Shown: piece after piece, positions 5,157 through 11,124 of the stretch | How positions within the stretch are numbered: position 1 is the first letter of the stretch | Layout: every line of letters begins with the position of its first letter | Origin: a bacterium | GTDB taxonomy: Bacteria; Patescibacteriota; Microgenomatia; Levybacterales; UBA12049 | Length of the DNA stretch: 11,124 bases | Assembly: GCA_021784535.1 (NCBI GenBank) | Contig: JAJYHW010000041.1 | Coordinates: 1 to 11,124 of the forward strand | Direction: 5' to 3' | The notes under the pieces: model-generated | Told to the model about the DNA's origin: nothing | Seen by the model: the letters and a program-made list of their open reading frames with translations, nothing else | Databases searched by the model: none | Program-made: the position numbers and the translations under genes

Positions 5157-5235
5157 TTAGGTTTTAGGTTTTAGGTTTTAGGTTTTAGGTAGTTTTATTA
5201 CTAGCCCCTAGAACCTAACCCCTAACACCTATTTA
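5157..5235. repeat. Heptad-phased inverted repeat, element 5 (TTAG class)
   Basis: Four perfect TTAGGTT units (5157, 5164, 5171, 5178) and TTAGGTA (5185) form the left arm, then a 9-bp spacer (5192-5200), then five right-arm units starting CTA (5201, 5208, 5215, 5222, 5229). The arms are symmetric, five units each, and reverse-complementary at roughly three quarters of positions. The last unit begins exactly at the pth stop codon (CTA on the plus strand at 5229-5231), and the first begins two bases from the ATG of the 94-residue protein. It is the cleanest example of the family. Confidence 0.85.
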
Positions 5236-5831
5236 GTATTATACCTGTTCATCGCTATCTCCATTCCCTTTTCCAGCGCAATTTGCAATGCATCTGCTGC
5301 TTTTTTGATCATTTCACGAACTTTCCCTGCTTCCACTGAATGAAAAGTGCCCAAGACATAGTCTTTCGCGTCATGAAACTCCTGGCGACCCACAGGATGA
5401 GTTTTATCATGTGATGAGCCTATACCTAACCGAAACCTCCAAAATTTATCAGTTCCGATTGCTTCCATAATAGACTCGACACCATGATGACCTGCTGCCG
5501 CACCGCCAAGTCTAATTTTCATACTCCCCAAAGGAAGATCCAATTCATCATGCACAATCCATATATCTTGCGTGCCAATCTTATAAAAATCCTTCAAAAG
5601 TTGCACAGCCATGCCGGAATTATTCATATAGGTTTGGGGCTTGGCGATAATAACCTTTTCATGCTGTATCTCAAATGCTGCAATATCGCTTTTGAGTTTG
5701 CTTGAGTGATTCCAGTCAATTTTGCTTGTGCCAAAATCTTTAATAACATGATCGGCAACCAGAAATCCGAGATTATGTCTGGTGTTTTCATATTTCATTC
5801 CCGGATTACCCAAACCAACAATCAATTTCAT
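5229..5831 (-). CDS. pth: Peptidyl-tRNA hydrolase
   Basis: A 200-residue bacterial-type Pth, close to the E. coli length (194). It cleaves the ester bond of peptidyl-tRNA released by stalled ribosomes, recycling tRNA. Visible landmarks: start LIVGLGNPG (3-11) with Asn9; NTRHNLG (16-22) with the catalytic base His19; PQTYMNNSG (65-73) with Asn70; HDELDLP (94-100) with Asp95; and GIG near 136-138. At the position of E. coli Asn114, inside the usual GHNG, this protein has His116 (GHHG), a change at a substrate-contacting residue. The ATG at 5831 is the natural start and lies six bases from a TGCTATAGT box, predicting a leaderless mRNA. It is the first gene of a probable pth, small helical protein, acyP transcript. 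Its stop codon is the first base triplet of a heptad unit. Confidence 0.97.
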   Translation of the reverse strand: MKLIVGLGNPGMKYENTRHNLGFLVADHVIKDFGTSKIDWNHSSKLKSDIAAFEIQHEKVIIAKPQTYMNNSGMAVQLLKDFYKIGTQDIWIVHDELDLPLGSMKIRLGGAAAGHHGVESIMEAIGTDKFWRFRLGIGSSHDKTHPVGRQEFHDAKDYVLGTFHSVEAGKVREMIKKAADALQIALEKGMEIAMNRYNTK

Positions 5832-5837
5832 GACCCT

Positions 5838-5846
5838 ACTATAGCA
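5838..5846 (-). promoter_or_regulatory. Extended -10 box of pth
   Basis: Minus strand TGCTATAGT (5846-5838), one mismatch from TATAAT with an upstream TGC. Only six bases separate it from the pth ATG, so transcription should begin at or within a base or two of the start codon. No convincing -35 is present. The box overlaps the stop codon of the putative 27-residue ORF. Confidence 0.6.
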
Positions 5847-5922
5847 TATTTTTGTTAAAGTCGGGTAAGATCTCGAATTTTATTAAAAATGGAGCGAGGT
5901 ACAAGAATTTCTTCTGTCTCAT
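5839..5922 (-). CDS. Possible 27-residue small protein or leader peptide upstream of pth
   Basis: The ATG at 5922 opens a 27-codon frame ending in TAG at 5839-5841, eight bases before the pth ATG. The peptide begins MRQKKFLYLAPFLIKFEIL: a basic N-terminus, then a short hydrophobic stretch, then a polar end, as in small membrane peptides or leader peptides. The reason to take it seriously is the AAGGAG five bases upstream of the ATG, the only canonical Shine-Dalgarno at a start codon in the window. I recognise no family. Alternatives are a chance ORF or a leader controlling translation of pth by coupling. Confidence 0.4.
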   Translation of the reverse strand: MRQKKFLYLAPFLIKFEILPDFNKNML

Positions 5923-5927
5923 CTGAA

Positions 5928-5933
5928 CTCCTT
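5928..5933 (-). promoter_or_regulatory. Shine-Dalgarno AAGGAG of the 27-residue ORF
   Basis: Minus strand AAGGAG, five bases upstream of the ATG at 5922. All annotated full-length genes in this window lack such a site, so it stands out. A weak promoter (for example TTGGTT, 17 bp, TAATTA) can be drawn about 20 bases further upstream, but not with confidence. Confidence 0.5.
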
Positions 5934-5997
5934 GATTATTCTTAATTATGGATCGTGTGAATTGAAACCAAGAAAAAAATTTTTGTATCCGAGCGAT

Positions 5998-7332
5998 CTA
6001 AAAATCTAACTTCAATTGCGGCACATCCAACAACTGCTTTACCTCTCCTTTTTGCCAAATCATTACTTTGCCGTATTCTCCATCATAGCCCGGTTCAATC
6101 GCAATTTGGCCCTCACGGACTTTGGCAACGCCCTGGGCGACCTTCATGCCTCCAACATTTTCAATAGCAGCAATCGGCACTTTCAACAAAACATTGAGTT
6201 CCGATTCCAACTCGCTGCAAAGTTTTGCATACAGATCTTTTGCTTTCTGACTGGCAACCGTTGAGCCAAGTGATTCAGCTGCAATTTCCAAAAGTGGCAC
6301 GAGCTTCACATAAGGCGGCTGGATATTTTTACGGTCAGTGTACCATCTCACGCCTGCTGCGTCCGCTTTTATTCCCACCCGATCCAGCAATGACTCGTCA
6401 GACAATTCCTGCACCCGATAGAGTACGCCCTCCGTCATTCGTCGATGACAGACGGGACAGGCAGTTCCGCCTTCTCTAATTTCTTCAGGTCCCAATGAAA
6501 CCTTGCAATTACGATGCCCAGAAAAATGATACTTCCCTTCTTCAGGATAAAATTCAATAGTATAGGCAATTTTATTGGGTGTATCTAATTTTTTAGGCAA
6601 CCGCATAATTGCCTTTTTAATATTCTCATATGTTGATTCCTCAAGATCAAACACCGTTGCCTCTCTACTCATCTTTGCCGGGCTATGAGCATCAGAAAAA
6701 GAAAGAATAGACCGGTTCATTAATTCTTTAACCTGCCAGTTCATGTCAGGATCACTAGACAAACCTGTCTCTATACCATAGACATCTGCTGCATATTTTC
6801 CAAAAGCTTCTTCAAGCGAATCAAATCCGCTGGCCGAACCATACACACCAAAATGAGGTGTCCAAATATGGCAAGGAATCAAAAAGGACCGATCATCAAT
6901 CGATAATAATAACTCCAATAAAGATTCAGAGGAAATCCCGACAATCGGCCTGCCATCTGCATTAAGATTGCAGCCTCGAGAAACAAGCGCTTTGGTCAAT
7001 TTCTCAGCAATTTCCAAACTAGGGACAAACAATAAATTATGGATTCTGCGAAGCTTATCACCTTGTTTATAGATACTTGAGATCTCAGTCGAAAGAATGA
7101 AACGAATAGGCTTCAATTTTGGATCTTCATTTTTTAAACGATATACCCCTTCCTCAGCTTCTTCTAAGAAAGACTGTATCTCCTTAAACCACACCGGATG
7201 CGTAAAATCACCTGCAGTCAGGATATCAATCCCCTTTTGTCTCGCATACGCTGCCATGACAGGCAAAATCATCTGAGGAGATACTGCGCGGGAATATTTA
7301 CTATGAAGATGAAGATCCGTTACGTAATGCAC
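5998..7332 (-). CDS. Endonuclease Q (EndoQ), PHP-fold DNA repair nuclease
   Basis: A 444-residue protein with the architecture of EndoQ, which nicks DNA 5' to deoxyuridine, deoxyinosine, deoxyxanthosine and abasic sites. It is known mainly from Thermococcales, methanogens and some bacteria. The N-terminal PHP domain shows the metal ligands DLHLHS (His8, His10), GDFTHP (Asp42, His45), STEIS (Glu83), IHN (His98), CHIWTPH (His155) and FSDAHS (Asp214, His216). A zinc-ribbon-like insertion follows: GHRNC at 272-276 and CPVC at 292-295. The C-terminal helical region ends with GYDGEYGKV (415-423), typical of this family. The start is GTG at 7332: the next Met lies beyond the first metal ligands. A TGCTACAAT box seven bases upstream again suggests a leaderless transcript. 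There is a gap of 42 bases after the GNAT gene. Confidence 0.92.
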   Translation of the reverse strand: MHYVTDLHLHSKYSRAVSPQMILPVMAAYARQKGIDILTAGDFTHPVWFKEIQSFLEEAEEGVYRLKNEDPKLKPIRFILSTEISSIYKQGDKLRRIHNLLFVPSLEIAEKLTKALVSRGCNLNADGRPIVGISSESLLELLLSIDDRSFLIPCHIWTPHFGVYGSASGFDSLEEAFGKYAADVYGIETGLSSDPDMNWQVKELMNRSILSFSDAHSPAKMSREATVFDLEESTYENIKKAIMRLPKKLDTPNKIAYTIEFYPEEGKYHFSGHRNCKVSLGPEEIREGGTACPVCHRRMTEGVLYRVQELSDESLLDRVGIKADAAGVRWYTDRKNIQPPYVKLVPLLEIAAESLGSTVASQKAKDLYAKLCSELESELNVLLKVPIAAIENVGGMKVAQGVAKVREGQIAIEPGYDGEYGKVMIWQKGEVKQLLDVPQLKLDF

Positions 7333-7339
7333 GTTATTT

Positions 7340-7348
7340 ATTGTAGCA
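7340..7348 (-). promoter_or_regulatory. Extended -10 box of the endonuclease Q gene
   Basis: Minus strand TGCTACAAT (7348-7340), one mismatch from TATAAT, preceded by TGC. Seven bases lie between the box and the GTG start, so the predicted transcript begins at the start codon. No clear -35 is found. It lies in the short gap after the GNAT gene and would make EndoQ transcription independent of the ligase cluster. Confidence 0.55.
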
Positions 7349-7374
7349 CTAAGTGGTAAAAAAATTGTAGGAAC

Positions 7375-7863
7375 TCAAATTGTTTTTAACATGCCAATAG
7401 ATCGATCAACAAATCCGAACTTTTCATATACCTTACGGGCATTTGTATTAGGGGCAAACGTACCTACCCACATACTATCACAACCTTTTGATTTAAAATA
7501 ATCCTCCATCATTATGAGCATCTTTGAACCAATTCCCTGCCCTCTATAGACATCTTCCAAAAATAAATCTACTACTTCTCCTAGAATATGAGGGCCAATT
7601 TCCAATTTGTTCTTTTCTGATTGCTCCCAAATTACTCCAATAATGAAACCTATTACCTTCCCGTTATCTTCTGCTAATAAAATCTTTCCTTGGTATTTTT
7701 TGACGTTTTCTAGTGTTTCATCCACATCTATTTCAGCAAATCCTGGAGCATTCTGAATTCTTTTCATAGGGTCAATACTTTTCCCAAAGGCTCCAAGTTT
7801 TTTAGAGAGTTCTAGAAGCTGCTGTTTATCTTTATCTGAGTATTCTCTAAACGTAACTTCCAT
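7375..7863 (-). CDS. GNAT-family N-acetyltransferase
   Basis: A 162-residue single-domain GNAT protein that transfers an acetyl group from acetyl-CoA to an amine; the substrate cannot be told from sequence. The acetyl-CoA loop is RGQGIGSKML at 107-116, after the strand GEVVDLFLEDVY (95-106). Motif B is NTNARKVYEKFGFVDRSIGM (139-158), with the usual N-A-x-x-x-Y-x-K-x-G-F pattern. The first strands (VTFREYSDKD and LLAEDNGKVIGFIIGV) fit the fold. I start at the ATG at 7863, one base after the ligase TAA. An in-frame upstream ATG 33 bases earlier would overlap the ligase and add a Lys/Asn-rich extension before the first strand. No Shine-Dalgarno is seen, so translational coupling to the ligase is likely. 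Its job in the cluster is unknown. Confidence 0.9.
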   Translation of the reverse strand: MEVTFREYSDKDKQQLLELSKKLGAFGKSIDPMKRIQNAPGFAEIDVDETLENVKKYQGKILLAEDNGKVIGFIIGVIWEQSEKNKLEIGPHILGEVVDLFLEDVYRGQGIGSKMLIMMEDYFKSKGCDSMWVGTFAPNTNARKVYEKFGFVDRSIGMLKTI

Positions 7864-7864
7864 C

Positions 7865-9610
7865 TTATTTCTTCCCTTGTTCTTCGTACATTTCAATCAG
7901 TTCATCAACGCTTGTCGCATCTTCTGCCTTTTTATCCTTTTCTCGGAAAGAAACAAGCCGAGGAAACCTTAATGCATATCCTGGCTCTTTTACCCCATCT
8001 GTCAAAATTGCACCAGCTGTATGCAGCGGACTGCGGGTTATTTCATCAGCCAGAACTTCTATAACAATCTCCGGCTCAACCCATACGCTTGGGGTTATCA
8101 ATGATTCAACTCTCGCGGGTTTAGTTTTACGTTGTAAATTTTCAGTTTTATTCTCTATGCTTCGCCATTCATCATCACTCAGACCGGTACCGATCTTTGA
8201 GACTGTTACAAACATGTCACGCTTCTTATCATAGACGCCCACAAGCAAGGCTCCAGCGCCAAAAGCTGCACGCTTCCCTTTGCCATAAATGTATCCTAAA
8301 ATCACGCAGTCAATCGTGTCATTAAGCTCTCCGCTTGAATGCCTCTTGAGCTTGACCCAATTAAAATTCCTCCCGCCTGCTTCATACGGCGAATTCAATT
8401 TTTTAACCACCAATCCTTCAAGCCCTTTGCTAATTGCGTCCTCCAGAAGAAACGTCAATTTCTTAGGATCAGAAATATCCTGAGTTTTGGCAGACATAAG
8501 CACATCGTCTTCCTCTATCGTCTCTTTCATAATTTTGAGTCGTGAAGTCAACGGCTCATCCAACAGCGACTTATTATTTTTATACAAAATATCGAAAATA
8601 AACGCCTTAAGCGGCAATTCCTTTGCTGTCTCTGCAATGTTATGCTTACGCCGTCGTTTGGTGGTTTCCTGAAACGGAAGAAACTCCTCAGATGCCGGAT
8701 GATATGCGATAGCCTCGCCGTCAAGAATCGCCGTGTCTGCCTTAACCTGTTTTTTTGTCGCCTCGATAAGCTCAGGGAACATATGTGTTGTCTCTTCGAG
8801 ATTACGGGAAAAAATACGGACAGTATCACCGTCTTTATGCAACTGAACCCTAAATCCATCAAATTTAAACTGAGCATCCACCTCCCCCATTTTCTCAATA
8901 ACTTTTGTTGGATTTGGCAAGCGCTCACAGAGCTCGGATCGAATTGGGCGTCCGACGGTAACGGATAATTTTCCAACTGCCTCCAGTCCGCCGGTCCAGA
9001 AATGTTTGGCAATGTAGCCAAGATCTGATGTGCGATTGTAGGCACCTTCCAGTACTTTTCGCTGGCGTTTATCTCCTGTTTTTGCGGTTAATACCGCATC
9101 CAGAATCGTCGGGTCACCGATACCCAATCGTAATTTACCAAGAGGGATACGAACCAAAAATTTCGCAGACTGCGCATCCACTTCTTTTAGCAAATCTGCC
9201 AAAGCAGTAATTTTCTTCTCAACCGATCCTTCACCTGAAGTATGAGCAATTTCAGTTAAGCCTTGAGATACATCAGTAATTGAGAGTTTTGAGTTTTGAG
9301 TTTTGAGTTTTGAGTTTAGTTGCTGCGCAACGTCACCCATATCCCCCATTTTCTGATAATGCTCCCAAACTTTTTCTTTATCTGTTTTGTATGCTTGCGC
9401 TATTGACTGCATCACCATCTTATCTGCCATCCCAATCTCAACTGGCTCATAAAACGGCGCGATCCTCCCTTGCACGAGATAACAGATTTCGGCAATCTCT
9501 TCTGGCTTATTGCTCGCATTAAACAGCTCGGAAAGAATCTGAATCAATTCCAGCCGCGATGAAGTAGCTTCTAATTTCTCAAAATATATTGCAAGTGCTG
9601 CAAATGTCAT
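7865..9610 (-). CDS. ATP-dependent DNA ligase, archaeal/eukaryotic type
   Basis: A 581-residue ligase with three domains in the archaeal order: helical DNA-binding domain (about 1-215), adenylation domain (216-425) and OB-fold domain (426-560). Motif I is KFDGFR with nucleophile Lys249. DGEA at 297-300 is motif III, the FIFDILY strand is at 338-343, EGLVVK at 398-403 is motif IV, and WVKLKR at 418-423 is motif V. The enzyme adenylates itself with ATP and seals 5'-phosphate/3'-OH nicks. It lacks the polymerase or Ku-associated domains of LigD, so a repair or accessory role beside the usual NAD-dependent LigA is likely. Residues about 99-109 (NSKLKTQNSKL) are encoded by a 7-bp tandem repeat and fall in the linker after GDVAQQL, probably a tolerated insertion. 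The ATG at 9610 is three bases after the preceding stop; no Shine-Dalgarno is seen. Confidence 0.97.
   Translation of the reverse strand: MTFAALAIYFEKLEATSSRLELIQILSELFNASNKPEEIAEICYLVQGRIAPFYEPVEIGMADKMVMQSIAQAYKTDKEKVWEHYQKMGDMGDVAQQLNSKLKTQNSKLSITDVSQGLTEIAHTSGEGSVEKKITALADLLKEVDAQSAKFLVRIPLGKLRLGIGDPTILDAVLTAKTGDKRQRKVLEGAYNRTSDLGYIAKHFWTGGLEAVGKLSVTVGRPIRSELCERLPNPTKVIEKMGEVDAQFKFDGFRVQLHKDGDTVRIFSRNLEETTHMFPELIEATKKQVKADTAILDGEAIAYHPASEEFLPFQETTKRRRKHNIAETAKELPLKAFIFDILYKNNKSLLDEPLTSRLKIMKETIEEDDVLMSAKTQDISDPKKLTFLLEDAISKGLEGLVVKKLNSPYEAGGRNFNWVKLKRHSSGELNDTIDCVILGYIYGKGKRAAFGAGALLVGVYDKKRDMFVTVSKIGTGLSDDEWRSIENKTENLQRKTKPARVESLITPSVWVEPEIVIEVLADEITRSPLHTAGAILTDGVKEPGYALRFPRLVSFREKDKKAEDATSVDELIEMYEEQGKK
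9284..9317. repeat. Tandem heptamer inside the ligase gene
   Basis: Four perfect GAGTTTT units (9284, 9291, 9298, 9305) plus GAGTTT (9312-9317). Read on the minus strand, three units make 21 bases encoding KLKTQNS, so the repeat stays open in this frame. It is the same TTTGAGT heptad as in the intergenic elements at 1529-1619 and 4810-4915, but only one arm is present. It lies in a variable linker of the DNA-binding domain. Confidence 0.85.
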
Positions 9611-9613
9611 ATA

Positions 9614-10084
9614 TTATGCTCTCTCAGGATGCCCAATTCCCTTTTCTGGTTGTCGAGCGCCCTCGCCTCTCATGGGCACATAAATTTTTTCTTCATCAGG
9701 CAATCCATCGTAGAATGCAAAAAAAGCTCCTGTGACATCTCTTCCAATTAATTGCCCACTGCCATCATCCCATCTTCCCATAATAAGTCGGGGATCATGT
9801 TTTGTCATCCTACTACCGACATCTATTTCCTCCAATTTAAAACCAATTACCTCATCTTTCCCTCGAGTTGCTTTAATGGCAATACCAATTACTGGATTGC
9901 TCATATACCCTTTTTCCGTTCGTGCAGCTCTAACAGCTTCCATTGTATGCGTTCCCATAAGTAGCCCTTGAGGAATATACCAATCAATACTTCCTACCGG
10001 AGGAATAATATGAGGAGTAGATCCCATAAAAATGTGTTCCTGACCTGTTAACATTGCCATATTCCCTACGTCTTGCTGCATCAT
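9614..10084 (-). CDS. Unknown 156-residue protein between Fic and DNA ligase
   Basis: I do not recognise this protein. It is soluble, without signal peptide, transmembrane helix or cysteine, and rich in Gly, Met and charged residues. Readable landmarks are PPVGSIDWYIPQG (28-40), a strand-like NPVIGIAIKATRG (63-75), VIGFKLEEIDVGSR (79-92), RLIMGRWDDGSGQLIGRDVTG (99-119), FFAFYDGLPDEEKIYVPMRGEG (121-142) and a polar tail. The alternating short strands and glycine turns suggest a small beta-rich domain. It starts three bases after the Fic stop and ends three bases before the ligase start, so the three genes are almost certainly co-transcribed. Two Met codons begin the frame (10084 and 10081) and I take the first. 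A role tied to ligase or Fic is guilt by association only. Confidence 0.8.
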   Translation of the reverse strand: MMQQDVGNMAMLTGQEHIFMGSTPHIIPPVGSIDWYIPQGLLMGTHTMEAVRAARTEKGYMSNPVIGIAIKATRGKDEVIGFKLEEIDVGSRMTKHDPRLIMGRWDDGSGQLIGRDVTGAFFAFYDGLPDEEKIYVPMRGEGARQPEKGIGHPERA

Positions 10085-10087
10085 CTT

Positions 10088-11124
10088 TTATACCCTCACA
10101 TATTTCGCGCCTTTGGTGCTGCCTGTTTTTTTGATTAAACCATGTTTGATCAAATATTTCAGCTCATTCAATACCGTATCTTCAGACACCATCGGAAAAA
10201 GCTGTTTAAATCCGCTGTTTTGCAGATAACCGACTTTCTGAATATATTCCATTATCTTCAACTGCCTGTCCGAAAGCAAGATCGGAGTACCTCCCTGCCG
10301 TTCTTTTAAACCTGCGTCAACTGAAATTTTCTCAATCTTTTCTTTGATCTTTGAAAGCTCTATTGCCAAACCTTGGGTAAAATAGACAAGCCACTCGGTC
10401 AGATCTCCTTCATTTTTTCCAACACTTTGCAGCGCGCGATAATATTCCGTCGCATCATTGTCAAAATATTCCTCAAGAGAGAAAAATTTACGGATATCAT
10501 ATCCTTCCTGAAATAAAATAAAGGTTGAGAGGGCACGGGAAACGCGGCCATTCCCATCCACAAAAGGATGGATTCTCACTAATTCATAATGCACCACTCC
10601 GCTTTTAAGCACAGGATGGATATCGTCAAGCTTTGTAATGTTAAGAAACTCGGTAAATTCTTTTATCTGCACGGGCACAGCAAGAGCAACTGGAGGGGTG
10701 AATGTCACCTCACCTGTCAAGCTGTTTTTAACTACCACCTGCGTTGTACGAAACTCGCCGCATTTTTCAGGAGATAAAATTTTATCCACTGTCATGCTAT
10801 GCAATTTTTTGATAAACTCCTCATCAATTATTATCTCACCCTTCACTTCTCCAAGGAATTGCATCACCCGCCGGTAATTGATCACCTCCTGGATATCCCG
10901 TTGTCTCGCCACGACTTCTTGTCCTTCAATTACCTTCTCCGCCTGATCAATATTTAATTCATTGCCTTCAATATGCGTTCCGTGATGCACACTTCTAACC
11001 ATAGCATCCTTGCGGAATTCTTTTTCATAATACGGCAGAAGCGGTGCATGATCAATTACTTCCCGGGAAGCCTCAATAATGCCGATGTTCTTAAGAATAG
11101 CGTTGTTGAGTGGGGGTTGCGGGC
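10088..11124 (-). CDS. Fic-domain AMP transferase with C-terminal winged helix (5' end outside window)
   Basis: The frame is open without a stop from 10088 to the right edge, giving 344 visible residues. No start codon is needed at 11002, since the 40 residues upstream of that Met (including EASREVIDHAPLLPYYEKEF) read as the normal Fic N-terminal helices. The core motif HPFVDGNGRVSR (visible 185-196) matches HxFx(D/E)GNGRxxR completely, so AMP transfer to a target hydroxyl is expected. An N-terminal inhibitory helix with IEGN (visible 51-54) marks an intramolecularly inhibited (class II) Fic. The usual Ser/Thr four residues before the inhibitory Glu is Gly here. Residues 285-344 form a winged helix-turn-helix, common in this Fic subfamily, which may bind DNA. 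It is probably the first gene of the Fic, unknown, ligase, GNAT cluster; targets are unknown. Confidence 0.95.
   Translation of the reverse strand, partial: PQPPLNNAILKNIGIIEASREVIDHAPLLPYYEKEFRKDAMVRSVHHGTHIEGNELNIDQAEKVIEGQEVVARQRDIQEVINYRRVMQFLGEVKGEIIIDEEFIKKLHSMTVDKILSPEKCGEFRTTQVVVKNSLTGEVTFTPPVALAVPVQIKEFTEFLNITKLDDIHPVLKSGVVHYELVRIHPFVDGNGRVSRALSTFILFQEGYDIRKFFSLEEYFDNDATEYYRALQSVGKNEGDLTEWLVYFTQGLAIELSKIKEKIEKISVDAGLKERQGGTPILLSDRQLKIMEYIQKVGYLQNSGFKQLFPMVSEDTVLNELKYLIKHGLIKKTGSTKGAKYVRV

Noticed and set aside
5157..5235. CRISPR array or telomere-like repeat
   Set aside because: Units are 7 bp without spacers and form an inverted pair of arms; no cas genes are present and it sits inside an operon.
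5960..6000. Intrinsic terminator after the endonuclease Q gene
   Set aside because: There is an A/T run but no GC-rich stem before it; AAAAATTTTT alone does not make a terminator.
10088..11002. Fic gene as a complete 304-residue protein starting at 11002
   Set aside because: The frame stays open to the window edge and the upstream 40 residues look like the normal Fic N-terminal helices, so the gene is cut by the window.

Overview
The window reads as a chromosomal segment of a small-genome bacterium, most likely a Candidate Phyla Radiation (Patescibacteria) member, with the Microgenomates/OP11 side my best guess. The grounds are: moderate-to-low GC; standard stop codons including TGA (so not the recoded Gracilibacteria/Absconditabacteria); ordinary bacterial genes (peptidyl-tRNA hydrolase, thioredoxin pair) beside archaeal-flavoured repair genes (endonuclease Q, ATP-dependent ligase); almost no Shine-Dalgarno sequences; and many A/T-rich heptameric repeats between genes. 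The taxonomic call is inference from style, not from a marker gene.

Layout, left to right. 1-65: the probable last codons of a plus-strand gene, ending in a hairpin. 100-595: no protein gene, but a tRNA-Ala(UGC) on the minus strand, flanked by heptad repeats, a partial duplication of the tRNA 3' end, a long hairpin and an outward promoter. 596-1941: trxB and trxA (minus), from a strong promoter just upstream of trxA. 1989-3560: an unrecognised multi-pass membrane protein (minus). 3658-4530: a membrane-anchored DsbA-like oxidoreductase, the only complete plus-strand gene. 4540-5831: acylphosphatase, a small helical protein and peptidyl-tRNA hydrolase (minus), separated by heptad repeats. 5839-5922: a possible 27-residue ORF with the only canonical Shine-Dalgarno in the window. 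5998-7332: endonuclease Q. 7375-11124: a tight minus-strand cluster read in the order Fic (cut by the window edge), an unknown 156-residue protein, ATP-dependent DNA ligase, GNAT acetyltransferase.

Functional themes. Thioredoxin/thioredoxin reductase (cytosolic reduction) lie close to a DsbA-like protein (extracytoplasmic oxidation); no DsbB/VKOR partner is visible. EndoQ nicks DNA at deaminated bases and a ligase that could close such nicks is encoded two genes away.

The most unusual signals are not genes. (1) A family of heptad-phased inverted repeats, built of 7-bp units on a TTAG or TTTGA core, sits at gene borders, abuts start codons, supplies or touches stop codons, writes the C-terminus of one protein, and appears inside the ligase coding sequence. 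(2) Five genes have a sigma70-type -10 box only 6-12 nt before the start codon, several with an extended TGC motif, which predicts leaderless or nearly leaderless mRNAs.
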